Of a stretch of 64,000 nt of DNA, positions 8,191 to 18,504 are shown piece after piece. A program made the translations under genes and the position numbers. Under the pieces are notes generated by a model that worked only from the letters and a program-made list of their open reading frames with translations, ran no database searches and was not told the origin of the DNA. The DNA comes from Heliobacterium chlorum (GTDB lineage Bacteria; Bacillota; Desulfitobacteriia; Heliobacteriales; Heliobacteriaceae). The stretch covers positions 124,001 to 188,000 of the forward strand of contig NZ_JACVHF010000004.1 in assembly GCF_014502795.1 (NCBI RefSeq). The letters run 5' to 3'. The first letter of the stretch is position 1. The number at the start of each line of letters is the position of its first letter.

Positions 8191-9138
8191 ATGTCATTCT
8201 TTAATAAAAAGTTAAAAATTTTTTCCGGTAACGCCAACCCAGCCCTCGCCGAGGAGATCGCCGAATACCTGGGCGTTTCGGTGGGAGCCGCCAAAGTCAA
8301 GCGGTTTAGCGACGGCGAAATCCATGTGGATATCGATGAAAGCGTACGGGGTGCCGATGTATTTGTCGTTCAGCCCACGAGCCAACCGGTGAACGAACAC
8401 ATCATGGAACTGCTTATCATGGTCGACGCCCTTCGTCGCGCATCAGCTCGCCGCATCACTGCTGTTCTTCCTTATTATGGATACGCACGGCAGGACCGGA
8501 AGGTGCGTGCCCGCGCGCCCATTTCGGCAAAACTGATGGCGAACATCCTGACGGCAGCCGGTGCACGCCGTGTCGTTACGATGGATCTCCATGCCGGTCA
8601 GATTCAAGGCTTCTTTGATATCCCTGTCGATCATCTCCCCGGGGTGCCCATTTTGGCCGAGTACTTCTTGAACAAAGGGCTGCAGGACATTGCCGTTGTG
8701 TCTCCCGATCTAGGCGGCGTCACCCGCGCTCGCGATCTGGCGGAACGCATCGGTGCTTCCTTGGCCATCATCGATAAACGCCGGCCTGAACCAAACGTAT
8801 CAGAAGTCATGAATGTGATCGGCAATATTGAAGGGAAGACCGTAGTGATCACCGACGATATTATCGATACGGCCGGCACCATTGTGAACGCGGTTAAAGC
8901 GCTGTTGGAACGGGGCGCCAAAGAGGTGTACGCTTGTGCGACTCATGCTGTGCTTTCCGGACCGGCCATTGAGCGCATTGCCAATTCACAACTGAAAGAA
9001 ATGATCGTCACCAACACCATCCCGCTGGCACCGGAAAAGCAGATCGAAAAAATCCGCAGCCTTTCGGTAGCGCCGCTGCTCGGTGAGGCGATCATTCGAA
9101 TCCATGAAGATTTGTCGGTCAGCAAACTCTTCGACTAA
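8191..9138 (+). CDS. prs: Ribose-phosphate pyrophosphokinase (PRPP synthase)
   Basis: A 315-residue class I PRPP synthase that makes phosphoribosyl pyrophosphate from ribose-5-phosphate and ATP for purine, pyrimidine, histidine and NAD synthesis. Diagnostic segments are [16 protein letters not shown], the flexible-loop motif [17 protein letters not shown], the metal-binding [19 protein letters not shown] and the PRPP-binding loop [14 protein letters not shown]. Length is typical. An AGGAGGTACCCCCT site precedes the ATG. It probably shares a transcript with glmU and ends at the strong hairpin at 9181-9223. Confidence 0.98.
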   Translation: MSFFNKKLKIFSGNANPALAEEIAEYLGVSVGAAKVKRFSDGEIHVDIDESVRGADVFVVQPTSQPVNEHIMELLIMVDALRRASARRITAVLPYYGYARQDRKVRARAPISAKLMANILTAAGARRVVTMDLHAGQIQGFFDIPVDHLPGVPILAEYFLNKGLQDIAVVSPDLGGVTRARDLAERIGASLAIIDKRRPEPNVSEVMNVIGNIEGKTVVITDDIIDTAGTIVNAVKALLERGAKEVYACATHAVLSGPAIERIANSQLKEMIVTNTIPLAPEKQIEKIRSLSVAPLLGEAIIRIHEDLSVSKLFD

Positions 9139-9180
9139 GGATCATTCAGCCGCTTCCTGTTAATATATTGCGGAAATCGA

Positions 9181-9223
9181 AAAAACGCCTCCGAGGTGGT
9201 GAACACCTTGGAGGCGTTTTTTT
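9181..9223 (+). terminator. Rho-independent terminator after prs
   Basis: AAAACGCCTCC-g-AGGTG pairs with CACCT-t-GGAGGCGTTTT, followed by a run of T. It lies 43 bases past the prs stop and is one of the strongest hairpins in the window. Confidence 0.9.
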
Positions 9224-9279
9224 AATGCACCATTATATGCTTTTTGCTTGTCACGATGGTCTGCTCGTCTTTTCCCTAA

Positions 9280-10416
9280 TTAGTTGCGACTCTCCTCCGT
9301 CGGTGATGCTGTGGGAGCCCCAGGCAGGCTCACCGGACCAGATTCGACAGAACTGGCGGTGGTATCCGGTTCTGCTGCTGAAACCGGGTCGACCTGCTCT
9401 GTTGAACCTTCTGTTGACGTAAGGACAGAAGCATTCGTCGCAGGAACCAATTCAGTCGTTTCAGGAGAAGCAAAAGCTACGTTCGAATTCTCAGCGGCCC
9501 CGGAATCCGGGAGAGGATCCTGCTTCCCGGTACTTTCCTTGCTGGTGACCGTAGCTGAAGAGAGCGCGGTCGCTGTACCCTTTGGACTCGATACTGCTGA
9601 GGGTGAAGATGAGACGTTGGAATTACTTCCCTTGTCTGACGAGGATGGAAAAGAAGGTTCAATGTCGATACCTGTCTTGTTGGGACGACGAAATAAGTCT
9701 TCATCCTGTTGGATGGGAGCGGAAGAATCGGGTGCCTTCCAAGGACGAACGTCATCATCTTCCTTATCGGAAAAGAGATCGTTTGTACCGAGGCTGATTT
9801 TTTCGAGGGAACGGCTGAGCGACTCCCCAACCTGTTTGCTGGTGCTGATGGTAGAATCCCAGAATTTCATCGTCGTCTCAGTTAAACGCTTTAACGAGTC
9901 TTCCACCGGATGGGGCATGGGGGTCAAGCGTTCGATAGCGTCTTCATAAACCAGTACCATTTCCTGGCTGATGGTGCGAACGGCAGCGGCGGGCAAGGCG
10001 GCTTTGCCGTTGAACCAGCCTTCACCGAAATGACCCCGTATTTCCAAGGTGAGCAGCTTTCCTGTCTTCTCATCGAAATAGTACTCTTCGACAATGCCGA
10101 CTTTTTGTCCAACCGTGGTGAGCACCTTGGAGCCGATAATGCCGATTTTATCTTTCATCAATTGAAAGAGATGGGGAAGATTGGTGACTCGCTGAACCTG
10201 ACTCGCCCGGTCAATGACGATCGCTGCTTCACCGATGGAGTGCACTTTCGAATAGGGGATGATCTTTTGTTCGCGGAAGAGGCCCTTTTGGTCCACCTGC
10301 AATGCGACCACTTCCAAGGCCTCAGGATCAACGATCAACCCGCGAACGGCACCGAGTTTTTTCCCTTCGTCCAGGCTGACGATGGGTCGGGTAAGCAAAC
10401 TTTTACTGCCGAGCAT
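9280..10416 (-). CDS. PRC-barrel domain protein with disordered C-terminal tail
   Basis: A 378-residue protein with two tandem PRC-barrel-like modules in the first roughly 165 residues: RPIVSLDEGKKLGAVRGLIV and SKVLTTVGQKVGIVEEYYFD. PRC barrels are also found in the photosynthetic reaction-centre H subunit and in RimM, and often act as small-molecule or protein-binding modules. Residues about 230-378 are very rich in Ser, Thr, Pro, Glu and Ala and should be disordered; there is no membrane segment. The start at 10416 is an ATG. In this phototroph an unproven tie to photosynthesis should not be assumed, because such proteins are common in non-phototrophic Bacillota. Confidence 0.75.
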   Translation of the reverse strand: MLGSKSLLTRPIVSLDEGKKLGAVRGLIVDPEALEVVALQVDQKGLFREQKIIPYSKVHSIGEAAIVIDRASQVQRVTNLPHLFQLMKDKIGIIGSKVLTTVGQKVGIVEEYYFDEKTGKLLTLEIRGHFGEGWFNGKAALPAAAVRTISQEMVLVYEDAIERLTPMPHPVEDSLKRLTETTMKFWDSTISTSKQVGESLSRSLEKISLGTNDLFSDKEDDDVRPWKAPDSSAPIQQDEDLFRRPNKTGIDIEPSFPSSSDKGSNSNVSSSPSAVSSPKGTATALSSATVTSKESTGKQDPLPDSGAAENSNVAFASPETTELVPATNASVLTSTEGSTEQVDPVSAAEPDTTASSVESGPVSLPGAPTASPTEESRN

Positions 10417-10562
10417 GCGGTGGGGGCCCCCTTTTTTAAAGATTTCTTTAGAAAAGATATGCCTGTCAGTGCGAGGACATGACCAGATCTACGGTTTAGC
10501 CGGACTGTTCCTGGTCATACTAGGGATGGAAGCAATAGGAATCGAACCGGAGGTTTCTCAAC

Positions 10563-11210
10563 ATGGAAGCGAATCAGTTACGGGTTTCGAAACGGGAAAA
10601 GGGAACACAAGCTTATGTAAAGGAATTGCGTCGCCGCGGGCTGCTGCCGGCCGTTATCTACGGGAAGGATTCGCCCGATCTGCTCGTATCGGTCAACGCC
10701 AAGGAATTGCAAAAGCTGCTTAACGCCAAGGGGAGCGCAACGGCTATCCTGGATGTCGCTCTTGAGGGCGGCGAAGAGCCGAAAAAAGTGATGGTCCGGG
10801 AGATGCAGCGAGACCCAGTAGCCCGGACGCTCAACCACGTCGATTTCCAACTGGTCAACATGAACGAGGTTATCTCAGCGGAAGTGACGATCCATCTCAT
10901 CGGTACACCGGTCGGCGTCAAAGCGGGCGGGGTGATCCAGCATGGTCTGCGCACGTTGGAAGTGGAAGGACTCCCGGCCGACCTCCCGCCACGTATCGAT
11001 CTCGATGTGAGCCACCTGGACTTGCACGATAAACTGACTGTAGCCGATGTGACGCCTCCGAAGGGGATCGATATCGTCTCTGACCCCGATCAAGTCATCG
11101 CCTCGATTGTCGTACCACGGGCCGTGGTAGAAACGACAGAGGAGCCGGCGAAAGCGGAGGAGCCTAAAGAAGCGGAAAAGGCTAACGGCGCCAAAGCCGA
11201 AGAAGCGTAA
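10563..11210 (+). CDS. rplY: 50S ribosomal protein L25 / general stress protein Ctc
   Basis: A 215-residue long-form L25 (TL5/Ctc type). The N-terminal 5S rRNA-binding domain has [20 protein letters not shown] followed by [13 protein letters not shown]. The C-terminal beta domain has [18 protein letters not shown]. The tail after residue about 190 is Lys-, Ala- and Glu-rich ([20 protein letters not shown]), typical of this family. GGAGGT precedes the ATG. Next to pth, as in Bacillus (ctc-spoVC). A hairpin terminator directly abuts the stop codon. Confidence 0.95.
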   Translation: MEANQLRVSKREKGTQAYVKELRRRGLLPAVIYGKDSPDLLVSVNAKELQKLLNAKGSATAILDVALEGGEEPKKVMVREMQRDPVARTLNHVDFQLVNMNEVISAEVTIHLIGTPVGVKAGGVIQHGLRTLEVEGLPADLPPRIDLDVSHLDLHDKLTVADVTPPKGIDIVSDPDQVIASIVVPRAVVETTEEPAKAEEPKEAEKANGAKAEEA

Positions 11211-11236
11211 AGCCACCTGTGAGCCACAGGTGGCTT
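11209..11236 (+). terminator. Hairpin terminator abutting the rplY stop codon
   Basis: AAGCCACCTGT-gagcc-ACAGGTGGCTT forms a perfect 11-bp stem beginning within the TAA stop of rplY. The following T run is short (TTTACG), so termination may be partial. Confidence 0.6.
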
Positions 11237-11312
11237 TACGCTTCCCCAAAAAGAGAGTATTCTATATAATCGAGACTCATTTTAGAACATATTTCCCAAA
11301 GGGGAGAGATAG

Positions 11313-11885
11313 ATGAAAGCGATCGTCGGTCTTGGCAATCCCGGCCGTGACTATGAAAAAACGCGGCACAACATCGGTTTCATGGTCGTTGACCAGTTAG
11401 CGGAACGATGGGGCCATGATGGCTTCAAAGCCAAGTTTCAGGGGCTCTTTAGCGAAGTGCGCCTTGGAGGGCAGAAGGTTTTCCTGCTGAAACCGCAGAC
11501 CTATATGAATTTGAGCGGGCAGGCTGCCGGTGCCATGGCCGCTTTTTATAAATTAGCTCCGGAAGATATCCTTGTCGTCTATGACGACCTCGATCTTCCG
11601 CCAGGAAAACTGCGAGGTCGAACAAAGGGCAGCAGCGGCGGTCATAACGGCATTAAATCGTTGATCGCCTGCCTAGGCAGTGAAAACTTTCCTCGATTGA
11701 AGCTGGGTATCGGCCGCCCGGTGAGCCGGCAGCCGTCGGCCAGCTATGTCTTAGAAAGCTTTCGGTCCGAAGAACAGGTCCATATCGAAAAAGCGATCGA
11801 TACGGCTTGCGATGCCGTCGAGCTCTGGTTGGAGCAGGGGATGATCGAGGTGATGAACCGTTTCAACGGCGGCGAAAAAGCCTAG
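11313..11885 (+). CDS. pth: Peptidyl-tRNA hydrolase
   Basis: A 190-residue Pth that releases peptides from peptidyl-tRNA so the tRNA can be recycled. GLGNPGRDYEKTRHNIGFMVVD gives the catalytic Asn10 and His19; KPQTYMNLSGQA and YDDLDLPPGKLRGRTKGSSG, continuing into GGHNGIKSL, complete the family signature. AAAGGGGAGAG precedes the ATG. In B. subtilis the orthologue is spoVC, between ctc and mfd, and the order here is broadly the same, interrupted by two minus-strand genes. Its last four bases overlap the 3' end of the convergent nucleotidyltransferase gene. Confidence 0.97.
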   Translation: MKAIVGLGNPGRDYEKTRHNIGFMVVDQLAERWGHDGFKAKFQGLFSEVRLGGQKVFLLKPQTYMNLSGQAAGAMAAFYKLAPEDILVVYDDLDLPPGKLRGRTKGSSGGHNGIKSLIACLGSENFPRLKLGIGRPVSRQPSASYVLESFRSEEQVHIEKAIDTACDAVELWLEQGMIEVMNRFNGGEKA

Positions 11886-12640
11886 TCTTTCAGGGAGGGA
11901 CATAACTCTTCGGCCAGCCCTTTGCGGACTTGATCCCGTACAGACTGGCGCAGCCAGCGAGATGTCACTTGATCGACCGGATAAGCAGCATAGATCGACG
12001 ATAATTCTTCTGCCTCTTGAAATTTTACCAGAAGCACCTGATCGATATCGGCGTGGGCGACCATGCCCTTTTTGATCTCAAACATCTGACGGCGCGCCTC
12101 GCCCTCATACCAGAGGGCTTTCTGAAAATCCCAGCCGTAGGCGACAAAGCGCCGCAGCAGATCTAAGAGCCTGTAGGCGTGAAGAGCTTCCTTCGTGTCG
12201 TAACCGAACTCCTTGACTAGATGGGCCGTCGTTGATGTTCCTTTGCGCAGATTCTTCAGTTTCTCCTTCACCGTGCCGATGCAGTTGCGGAAAAGTCCCG
12301 GCCGATTTAACTGGGATAGAGCTTCTTTTCGAGAGAGAAGCTTTTGACCCAGTTCGATATGCTGGGGAGGGACGACCACTTCCTGGCTAAAGAGGATTTC
12401 GAGAAAATAGGGATTCCCCTTCAAGATCAACTCGGCGAAACGGCGTATATCGTGGACAGTATAGTCCACTTCCGGTGAAGTCTGAGCAGAGGAGAAAAAC
12501 TTCTGGCTGTAAAGATCGTCAAAGGTAGGCAACAAGAGGTGTTTCCAATCTTGATCAGAGGTGCTGTCATGGAGGTTGTAATTGGGGGAGCCCACCCTGG
12601 CTGAGAAGAGAATCTTTCGCCCTGCGATAGTTTCAAGCAT
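11882..12640 (-). CDS. Nucleotidyltransferase of the RlaP/YcgL family
   Basis: A 252-residue protein with a polymerase-beta-like nucleotidyltransferase core: GSPNYNLHDSTSDQDWKHLL (17-36) holds the GSxxYN and paired-Asp metal motif of the RlaP/YcgL family (PF10127). Helical C-terminal segments (AYRLLDLLRRFVAYGWDFQKAL) follow. Some family members occur in RNA-repair operons, but no ligase or kinase partner is next to this copy, so the substrate is unknown. It is convergent with pth, overlapping it by four bases, and is followed upstream by an HD-GYP gene on the same strand. Confidence 0.7.
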   Translation of the reverse strand: MLETIAGRKILFSARVGSPNYNLHDSTSDQDWKHLLLPTFDDLYSQKFFSSAQTSPEVDYTVHDIRRFAELILKGNPYFLEILFSQEVVVPPQHIELGQKLLSRKEALSQLNRPGLFRNCIGTVKEKLKNLRKGTSTTAHLVKEFGYDTKEALHAYRLLDLLRRFVAYGWDFQKALWYEGEARRQMFEIKKGMVAHADIDQVLLVKFQEAEELSSIYAAYPVDQVTSRWLRQSVRDQVRKGLAEELCPSLKD

Positions 12641-12668
12641 ATCTTACATTCCTTGCAGAAGAAGTTCT

Positions 12669-13256
12669 TCAACCGTAATTTTCGGCGACAAACTGCAAAA
12701 AGGAGTCGTAGATATCGGGGGCAAACCAGACTTTGTTTTTCGCCAGATATTCTTTCGCTTCGGCTAATGTCCGTGCTTTCTGGGTCACCCGGTCTTCGCG
12801 CAACATAGCGAAAACGTCACAGATGCCAAGGATCTGGGCGCCACGTGCGATGGACGAGCCTGTTAACTTTCCGGGATAGCCGGAACCGTCGTAATGTTCG
12901 TGGTGCTGCTCCACCATCTCGGCTACTTCAGGCGGAAAGATTCCTCCTTCGCGGATGATGGAAGCACCATGGTTGGAGTGGACCTGGATTAAGATTTGTT
13001 CGATGGCGTCGATACCATGTGGCTTTTGCAGGATACTGGAAGCTACACGCAGTTTGCCAATATCGTGAAGCAAGGCGGCTAAGATGATCGGCATGGCTGT
13101 TTCACGAGGCAAATCGAGATGGTGGATGAACTCCTTGGTCACCTTCGCTACGTCTTGTGTATGTATCAAACTGGGAAGATCGTGTTCTTCCAGCTTCTTC
13201 AGAAGCCGTTCTGTCTCCTCGAGAAGTAAGGGATACTTGTCCGCCGAAACGGGCAC
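12669..13256 (-). CDS. HD-GYP domain phosphohydrolase
   Basis: A 195-residue stand-alone HD-GYP protein. The HD metal motif lies in LAALLHDIGKLRVAS and the extended GYP signature in HHEHYDGSGYPG, both expected for cyclic-di-GMP phosphodiesterases or related cyclic dinucleotide hydrolases. No sensory domain is visible. I place the start at the GTG at 13256 because GGAGGTG lies seven bases upstream; the frame is open further upstream but encodes nothing recognisable and overlaps the mfd leader. It is divergent from mfd. Substrate is inferred from the family. Confidence 0.75.
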   Translation of the reverse strand: MPVSADKYPLLLEETERLLKKLEEHDLPSLIHTQDVAKVTKEFIHHLDLPRETAMPIILAALLHDIGKLRVASSILQKPHGIDAIEQILIQVHSNHGASIIREGGIFPPEVAEMVEQHHEHYDGSGYPGKLTGSSIARGAQILGICDVFAMLREDRVTQKARTLAEAKEYLAKNKVWFAPDIYDSFLQFVAENYG

Positions 13257-13458
13257 GGGGACCCACCTCCATGGAATGTGGTTTCCTTCATTGTAACCGA
13301 TTCCCATAGGGAACAAAACATCCTTTTCTTGACCGGACAAGTGGGGTAACAATATAATGAGAACGAATTCGGCCGTCCTACTCCGGTGCCGGGAGGCGGG
13401 GGGATCGATTCTTCCTGCCCAGAAAAGGTATCGAGCCAAGGACGAGAGGAGAGAGCGT

Positions 13459-16400
13459 ATGGCCGAAAAGGCGACAGCAAACAATCTTTTTGATTATATA
13501 GCGGAAACTGCAGAATTTCAGCATCTCTGGACCAACTGGAAACGAGGCCGCGGCGCCCAGGCTGCCTTTGGATTGACCGGGAGCCAGCGAACGACCTTAT
13601 TGGCGACCTTCGCCAACCGATCGGGGCAACCCCTCTTAGTGGTGACCCATTCGATACAGCAAGCAAAAAAAATCGTCGAGGATTTGCAGTCCCTCTTGCC
13701 CGATGATGATATCTTGTTCTTCCCGGCGACGGAAGTGATGCCCTATGAAGTGCTGTCCTCTAGCCATGAACAATTAGCCCACCGATTGAACACGTTGCTG
13801 CGGTTAGCCCGCAAAGAGCCGGTTACCGTGGTCACTACCATAGACGCTTTGATGAAAAAAATCGTACCCCCTGCCGTCATGGCCCAGGGGGCTATTCCTA
13901 TTTCCGTAGGCGAACGGGTCGATCTGAATGGTCTGATCGAATCCCTTCATTTTTTAGGCTACCAGCGGGCCAACCAAATCGAAGGGGCCGGCCAATTTTC
14001 CCTCCGGGGCGGCATTCTGGATATCTTCCCGCTCACACAGCCCCAACCGGCACGGATCGAGTTCTTTGACGAGGAAGTGGACTCAATCCGGCTCATTGAT
14101 GTGGAGAGCCAGCGTTCCCTCGAAAAAGTAAATACCTATGAGATCGGACCTGCCCGGGAGATGCTTTTGACGGCAGAGATGATGGAACAGGGCCGGGCGA
14201 GACTGGCCCGAGAAGCGGAAACAGCGCGAGCAAGGCTGCTCAAAGCAGATCAGCAGGAGACGGCTGCCCGGTTACAGGAAAAGGTGGATAGTTACCTAGA
14301 GCAACTATCCGAAGGGATCTGGGTGGAAGGCTTGGAGCAGTTCCAAAACTTTTTTTATCCCGATCAGGTGCTACTCACAGACTACCTGCATCCAGAGGCG
14401 ATCCTCTTTTGGGACGAGCCGACGCGAATCAAAGAAACGGCTGAGGCGAAGGAGCAGGAGATCACTGAGACTTTCTTGCACCTCCTTGAGTCTGGCGGTG
14501 TGCTGCCGGAACAGAGGAACGTCTACACCTCCTATCACGACTTGAGCACCGAAATGGGCGGCAAGCCGATCATTTACCTCGCCCTGCTCGCCAAAAAACT
14601 GGATCGGGTCAACCACGAAAACACGGTACATTTTACGGCCAAGAACATGCATCCCTTTTTGGGCAAGTTGGATATGTTGGCCGATGAACTCAAGCAGTAC
14701 CGGAAGCGGAAAGCGGCGGTACTGATTCTGGCGGCGACACCGTCCCGGCGTGACCGTATCTTGGAGGCCTTGCGCGACTATGGGGTCGAGGCCCGGTCTG
14801 TCGAAGGCATTGAATCGGAAATCGCCTCCGGCACGGTGTCGGTCGGTGTGGGCCATTTGGAAGCGGGATTTGAAATGGTATCGTCCCGGCTGGTCGTCAT
14901 CACTGACTATGAGATTTTCGGCCGGGAGAAAAAGCCCCGCAAACCAAAAAAGGCGGCCCGGGAAGGACAGAAAATCGATTCCTTCGTCGACCTAGCTCTT
15001 GGTGATTACGTCGTCCATGTCAACCATGGGATTGGCCGCTACATGGGCGTTGAAAAGCTCGACGTAGGCGGTATCCAAAAAGATTACCTGGTGATCAAGT
15101 ATGCTGGGGAAGACCGTCTCTACGTTCCTACGGAGCAGGTGCACCTGATCCAAAAATACGTCGGCACCGAAGGGGTAGCGCCGAAACTATATCGCTTAGG
15201 CGGAAACGACTGGCAAAAAGTCAAACAACGGGTCAAGGAATCGGTCCGGGAGATGGCTGGTGAACTGCTCAAACTGTATGCTGCTCGAGAAAGCCAGCCG
15301 GGTTTTGCCTTTCAGGCGGATTCGCCTTGGCAGAAAGAATTTGAAGAGGCCTTTCCCTATGAGGAGACACCTGATCAGTACCGCTCGATTATCGAAGTGA
15401 AGAGCGATATGGAACGACCCAAGCCGATGGACCGTTTGCTCTGCGGCGATGTGGGCTACGGCAAGACAGAAGTGGCCATCCGGGCCGCCTTTAAGGCGGT
15501 GCAGGATAGCAAGCAAGTGGCCGTTCTGGTTCCTACGACCATCTTGGCTCAGCAGCACTATAACACCTTTCGGGAGCGCTTCAGCGGCTACCCCGTCCGG
15601 GTCGACGTGCTCTCCCGCTTCCGCACGGCCAAGGAACAGAAGCTCACCATCGAAGGTCTGAAGACAGGTGAAGTCGATATCGTCATCGGTACTCACCGGC
15701 TCGTCTCCAATGATGTATGCTTTAAAGAACTTGGACTCTTGATCATCGACGAGGAGCAGCGCTTCGGTGTGGCCCATAAGGAGAAGATCAAACAATTTAA
15801 GGAAAACGTGGACGTGCTCACCCTATCCGCCACACCGATTCCTCGCACCCTGCACATGTCCATGGTGGGCTTGCGGGACATGTCGATCATCGAGACGCCG
15901 CCGGAAGATCGCTACCCCGTGCAGACCTATGTGGTGGAATACAACCCCGAGCTGATCCGGGAGGCCATCCGCCGGGAACTAAACCGGGGCGGCCAGGTCT
16001 ATTATGTTCGCAACCGGGTCGAAGACCTAGACCGCATCGCCCGTGATTTGATGGCGATGATTCCAGACATTCGCGTCGCCGTCGGTCACGGTAAAATGCG
16101 GGAGGACCAGCTAGAACAGATCATGCTCGACTTTTTAGAAGGCGAGTACGATATTCTCGTTTGCACGACGATCATCGAGACGGGACTCGATATTCCCAAT
16201 GTGAATACGTTGATCGTCGATGGTGCCGACCTGATGGGCTTATCTCAGTTGTACCAACTCCGGGGCCGGGTGGGACGTTCCAACCGGTTAGCCTATGCCT
16301 ACTTCACCTATCGCAAGGACAAGGTGCTCACCGAAGTGGCTGAAAAACGGCTCCATGCGATCCGGGAGTTTACCGAACTGGGATCGGGCTTTAAAATCGC

Positions 16401-17130
16401 CATGCGGGACTTAGAGATTCGCGGTGTCGGCAATTTGCTCGGCCCGGAACAACACGGGCAGATGGCTTCCGTCGGTTTTGATCTATATTGTCGTTTGCTT
16501 GAAGAGGCGATCCAAGAACTGCGCGGAACAAAACCGGAAGAGAAGCCTGATGTGCTTGTCGAAATCAAGGTGGATGCCTTTATCCCGGACGGCTACATGG
16601 CCGACTCGGCGTCCAAAGTCCATTTTTACAAGCGCCTCCTCGATGCCAAGATGATCGATCAAGTCGATACGTTGGAAGAGGAGATGGAAGACCGCTTCGG
16701 GAATTTACCGGAAGCCGTCCAAAACTTAGTCCGCCTCAGCCGGATCAAAGCTCACGGGCAGGCTCTCGGTGTATCGGCGGTGCAGCAGGAAAAAGAAGAA
16801 GTTCGTATCCGCTTCTTTCCTCATGCCAAGGTGGACGCGTCGGCCATTTCGGCGCTGGTGCAGTTTTTAGGCCGGAAAGTCAACTTCTCTGCCTCGAGTG
16901 GCTTTGAAGTGAGAATCAAGACGACCCGCCAAAAACCACAGGAGACGCTGCTGATTGTCGATAAAGCGATGGGTCTGCTCGCGCAAGCGAGCAAGGGCAA
17001 AGAGGGGAATGGGGAAGCCCATAAAACCTTGGCCCTACAGGAGCCGGAAGCACACGCCGTACAGGTTGTTCCTGAATCGACAACCGGACGAAACCGTGGG
17101 AACCAGTGGCCGCCAAGTACTCGCCATTGA
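13459..17130 (+). CDS. mfd: Transcription-repair coupling factor
   Basis: A 1,223-residue Mfd, which removes stalled RNA polymerase from damaged DNA and recruits UvrA. The N-terminal third is UvrB-like ([23 protein letters not shown]). The RNA-polymerase-interacting domain begins around [19 protein letters not shown]. The SF2 motor has Walker A GDVGYGKT (663-670), the DEEQ box in [15 protein letters not shown] and the RG loop [14 protein letters not shown]; the C-terminal domain is [18 protein letters not shown]. The ATG at 13459 is chosen because AGAGGAGAG precedes it and upstream codons lack conservation. The last roughly 50 residues are low-complexity and not conserved in the family. Confidence 0.97.
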   Translation: MAEKATANNLFDYIAETAEFQHLWTNWKRGRGAQAAFGLTGSQRTTLLATFANRSGQPLLVVTHSIQQAKKIVEDLQSLLPDDDILFFPATEVMPYEVLSSSHEQLAHRLNTLLRLARKEPVTVVTTIDALMKKIVPPAVMAQGAIPISVGERVDLNGLIESLHFLGYQRANQIEGAGQFSLRGGILDIFPLTQPQPARIEFFDEEVDSIRLIDVESQRSLEKVNTYEIGPAREMLLTAEMMEQGRARLAREAETARARLLKADQQETAARLQEKVDSYLEQLSEGIWVEGLEQFQNFFYPDQVLLTDYLHPEAILFWDEPTRIKETAEAKEQEITETFLHLLESGGVLPEQRNVYTSYHDLSTEMGGKPIIYLALLAKKLDRVNHENTVHFTAKNMHPFLGKLDMLADELKQYRKRKAAVLILAATPSRRDRILEALRDYGVEARSVEGIESEIASGTVSVGVGHLEAGFEMVSSRLVVITDYEIFGREKKPRKPKKAAREGQKIDSFVDLALGDYVVHVNHGIGRYMGVEKLDVGGIQKDYLVIKYAGEDRLYVPTEQVHLIQKYVGTEGVAPKLYRLGGNDWQKVKQRVKESVREMAGELLKLYAARESQPGFAFQADSPWQKEFEEAFPYEETPDQYRSIIEVKSDMERPKPMDRLLCGDVGYGKTEVAIRAAFKAVQDSKQVAVLVPTTILAQQHYNTFRERFSGYPVRVDVLSRFRTAKEQKLTIEGLKTGEVDIVIGTHRLVSNDVCFKELGLLIIDEEQRFGVAHKEKIKQFKENVDVLTLSATPIPRTLHMSMVGLRDMSIIETPPEDRYPVQTYVVEYNPELIREAIRRELNRGGQVYYVRNRVEDLDRIARDLMAMIPDIRVAVGHGKMREDQLEQIMLDFLEGEYDILVCTTIIETGLDIPNVNTLIVDGADLMGLSQLYQLRGRVGRSNRLAYAYFTYRKDKVLTEVAEKRLHAIREFTELGSGFKIAMRDLEIRGVGNLLGPEQHGQMASVGFDLYCRLLEEAIQELRGTKPEEKPDVLVEIKVDAFIPDGYMADSASKVHFYKRLLDAKMIDQVDTLEEEMEDRFGNLPEAVQNLVRLSRIKAHGQALGVSAVQQEKEEVRIRFFPHAKVDASAISALVQFLGRKVNFSASSGFEVRIKTTRQKPQETLLIVDKAMGLLAQASKGKEGNGEAHKTLALQEPEAHAVQVVPESTTGRNRGNQWPPSTRH

Positions 17131-17237
17131 TCCGTCGTTCCCGATGTAACGCCGCACTTCTCTCGGCAAACAACTGCAACTTTTCAGCCCATAAGGTCCA
17201 ATGTTTTACAGAGTCATAGCAACATTTCCCAACCAAC

Positions 17238-17267
17238 TTGTCGCCTCGGAGATCTTGGTGGTATAAT
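17238..17267 (+). promoter_or_regulatory. Candidate sigma-A promoter for the prsA-like gene
   Basis: TTGTCG (17238-17243) and a perfect TATAAT (17262-17267) are separated by 18 bases, 37 bases before the TTG start codon. The -35 matches TTGACA at four of six positions. Confidence 0.4.
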
Positions 17268-17304
17268 CGAGTCGTTCCTACACCAATAAGGAGGACTATT
17301 TATT

Positions 17305-18336
17305 TTGAAAAAATCAGCGAAATTGCTGGCTGCGGCCTTGTTAGGGATGTTTATGTTGTCCCTGGTAGGCTGCGGCAGCAGTAGTACAGTAGCCACCGTC
17401 AACGGCGAAAAAGTTACCCGAGCGGAGCTGGACAAGCGAGTCAACCGGTATAAACAAAGCCTAGAGGGAGATCCGAACCAGAAAGAGGTCCTCGCCAGCC
17501 TGGAACAGCAGGAATTAGAACGGCTGATCGATGAAAAGCTGCTCATGCAGGAAGCGAAACAGCGGAATATCCAGGTGACCGACGCTCAGGTCGATGAAGA
17601 ACTGACGAAAGGGAAGCAGAATTTTCCTTCTGATGAGGAATATCAGAACGCACTGAAACAGAACGGCTTAACAGAATCAGAACTAAAAGAGATGATTCGT
17701 TCGAACCTGATCATCTCGAATCTTTATGATGCCCTCAGCCCGGACGTGCAAGTGAGCGACCAAGATATTCAGAAGTACTATAAAGAAAATCCCGATAAGT
17801 TTAAGCAAACCCAGCAAGTCAAGGCTTCGCACATTCTCTTAAAGACGGAAGATGAAGCCAAAGCTATTATCGATCAACTGAAAAAAGGCGCCAACTTTGA
17901 GCAGTTGGCTGCGGAGAAATCCACCGACCCGACGGCTGCCCAGAACAAAGGTGAACTCGGTTTCTTCGACCGTGAAGCGATGGTTAAGGAGTTTTCTGAC
18001 GCCGCCTTCTCGATGAAAAAAGGCGAGATCAGTAAAACCCCCGTTAAATCCAGTTTTGGCTATCATGTGATCCGCGTCGAGGACATCAAAGAAGCACGCC
18101 AGTTGTCCTTAGACGAAGTGAAAGATCAGATCAAAGTCGACCTGGCGGCAGAACAGAAACAACAGAAATTCGAGACCTGGTACGGTGATGTAAAAGCGGC
18201 TGCTAAAATCGAACGGAAACTTCCCCAACCGGCGACTCCGCAGACCGGAACAGGAACGCCCAATTCGTCGCAGCAGCCTGAACAGACGCCGGCCCCCGCT
18301 ACACCCGCTCCGGAAGGACAACAACCGACTAAATAA
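17305..18336 (+). CDS. PrsA/SurA-like peptidyl-prolyl isomerase lipoprotein
   Basis: A 343-residue exported foldase. The N-terminus is a lipoprotein signal peptide: KK, a hydrophobic stretch, then LVGC with Cys at about residue 23. A SurA-N-like helical region (EQQELERLIDEKLLMQEAKQ) precedes one parvulin (PpiC) domain running from KASHILLKTEDEAKAI to SSFGYHVIRVED, with the GELGFFDREAMVKEF core. A Pro/Thr/Gln-rich tail ends the protein. It should act at the outer face of the membrane on secreted proteins. The start is TTG with AAGGAGG nine bases upstream. It follows mfd, as prsA-like genes often do in clostridia. Confidence 0.9.
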   Translation: MKKSAKLLAAALLGMFMLSLVGCGSSSTVATVNGEKVTRAELDKRVNRYKQSLEGDPNQKEVLASLEQQELERLIDEKLLMQEAKQRNIQVTDAQVDEELTKGKQNFPSDEEYQNALKQNGLTESELKEMIRSNLIISNLYDALSPDVQVSDQDIQKYYKENPDKFKQTQQVKASHILLKTEDEAKAIIDQLKKGANFEQLAAEKSTDPTAAQNKGELGFFDREAMVKEFSDAAFSMKKGEISKTPVKSSFGYHVIRVEDIKEARQLSLDEVKDQIKVDLAAEQKQQKFETWYGDVKAAAKIERKLPQPATPQTGTGTPNSSQQPEQTPAPATPAPEGQQPTK

Positions 18337-18342
18337 TGACAA

Positions 18343-18386
18343 AGAGCCCGATAACCGTCCAAAAGCGGCTATCGGGTTCTTTTTTA
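18343..18386 (+). terminator. Rho-independent terminator after the prsA-like gene
   Basis: GAGCCCGATA pairs with TATCGGGTTC (one G-T pair) across an 18-base loop and is followed by TTTTTT. Confidence 0.8.
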
Positions 18387-18420
18387 CGGGAATGTCAGAG
18401 CCGTCGGGGATGGAAAAAAA

Positions 18421-18451
18421 TGAATAACCCCAAAGGGTCGGATATATACTA
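18421..18451 (+). promoter_or_regulatory. Candidate sigma-G promoter of spoVT
   Basis: TGAATA (18421-18426) and TATACTA (18445-18451) are separated by 18 bases. The forespore consensus is TGAATA-N17/18-CATACTA, so only one position differs. It lies 54 bases upstream of spoVT, which is a sigma-G gene in B. subtilis. Confidence 0.6.
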
Positions 18452-18504
18452 TCACTGAACCAAGAACCCCAAGTCACGGCCCACAAAGGAGGGATGGTGA
18501 AGGA

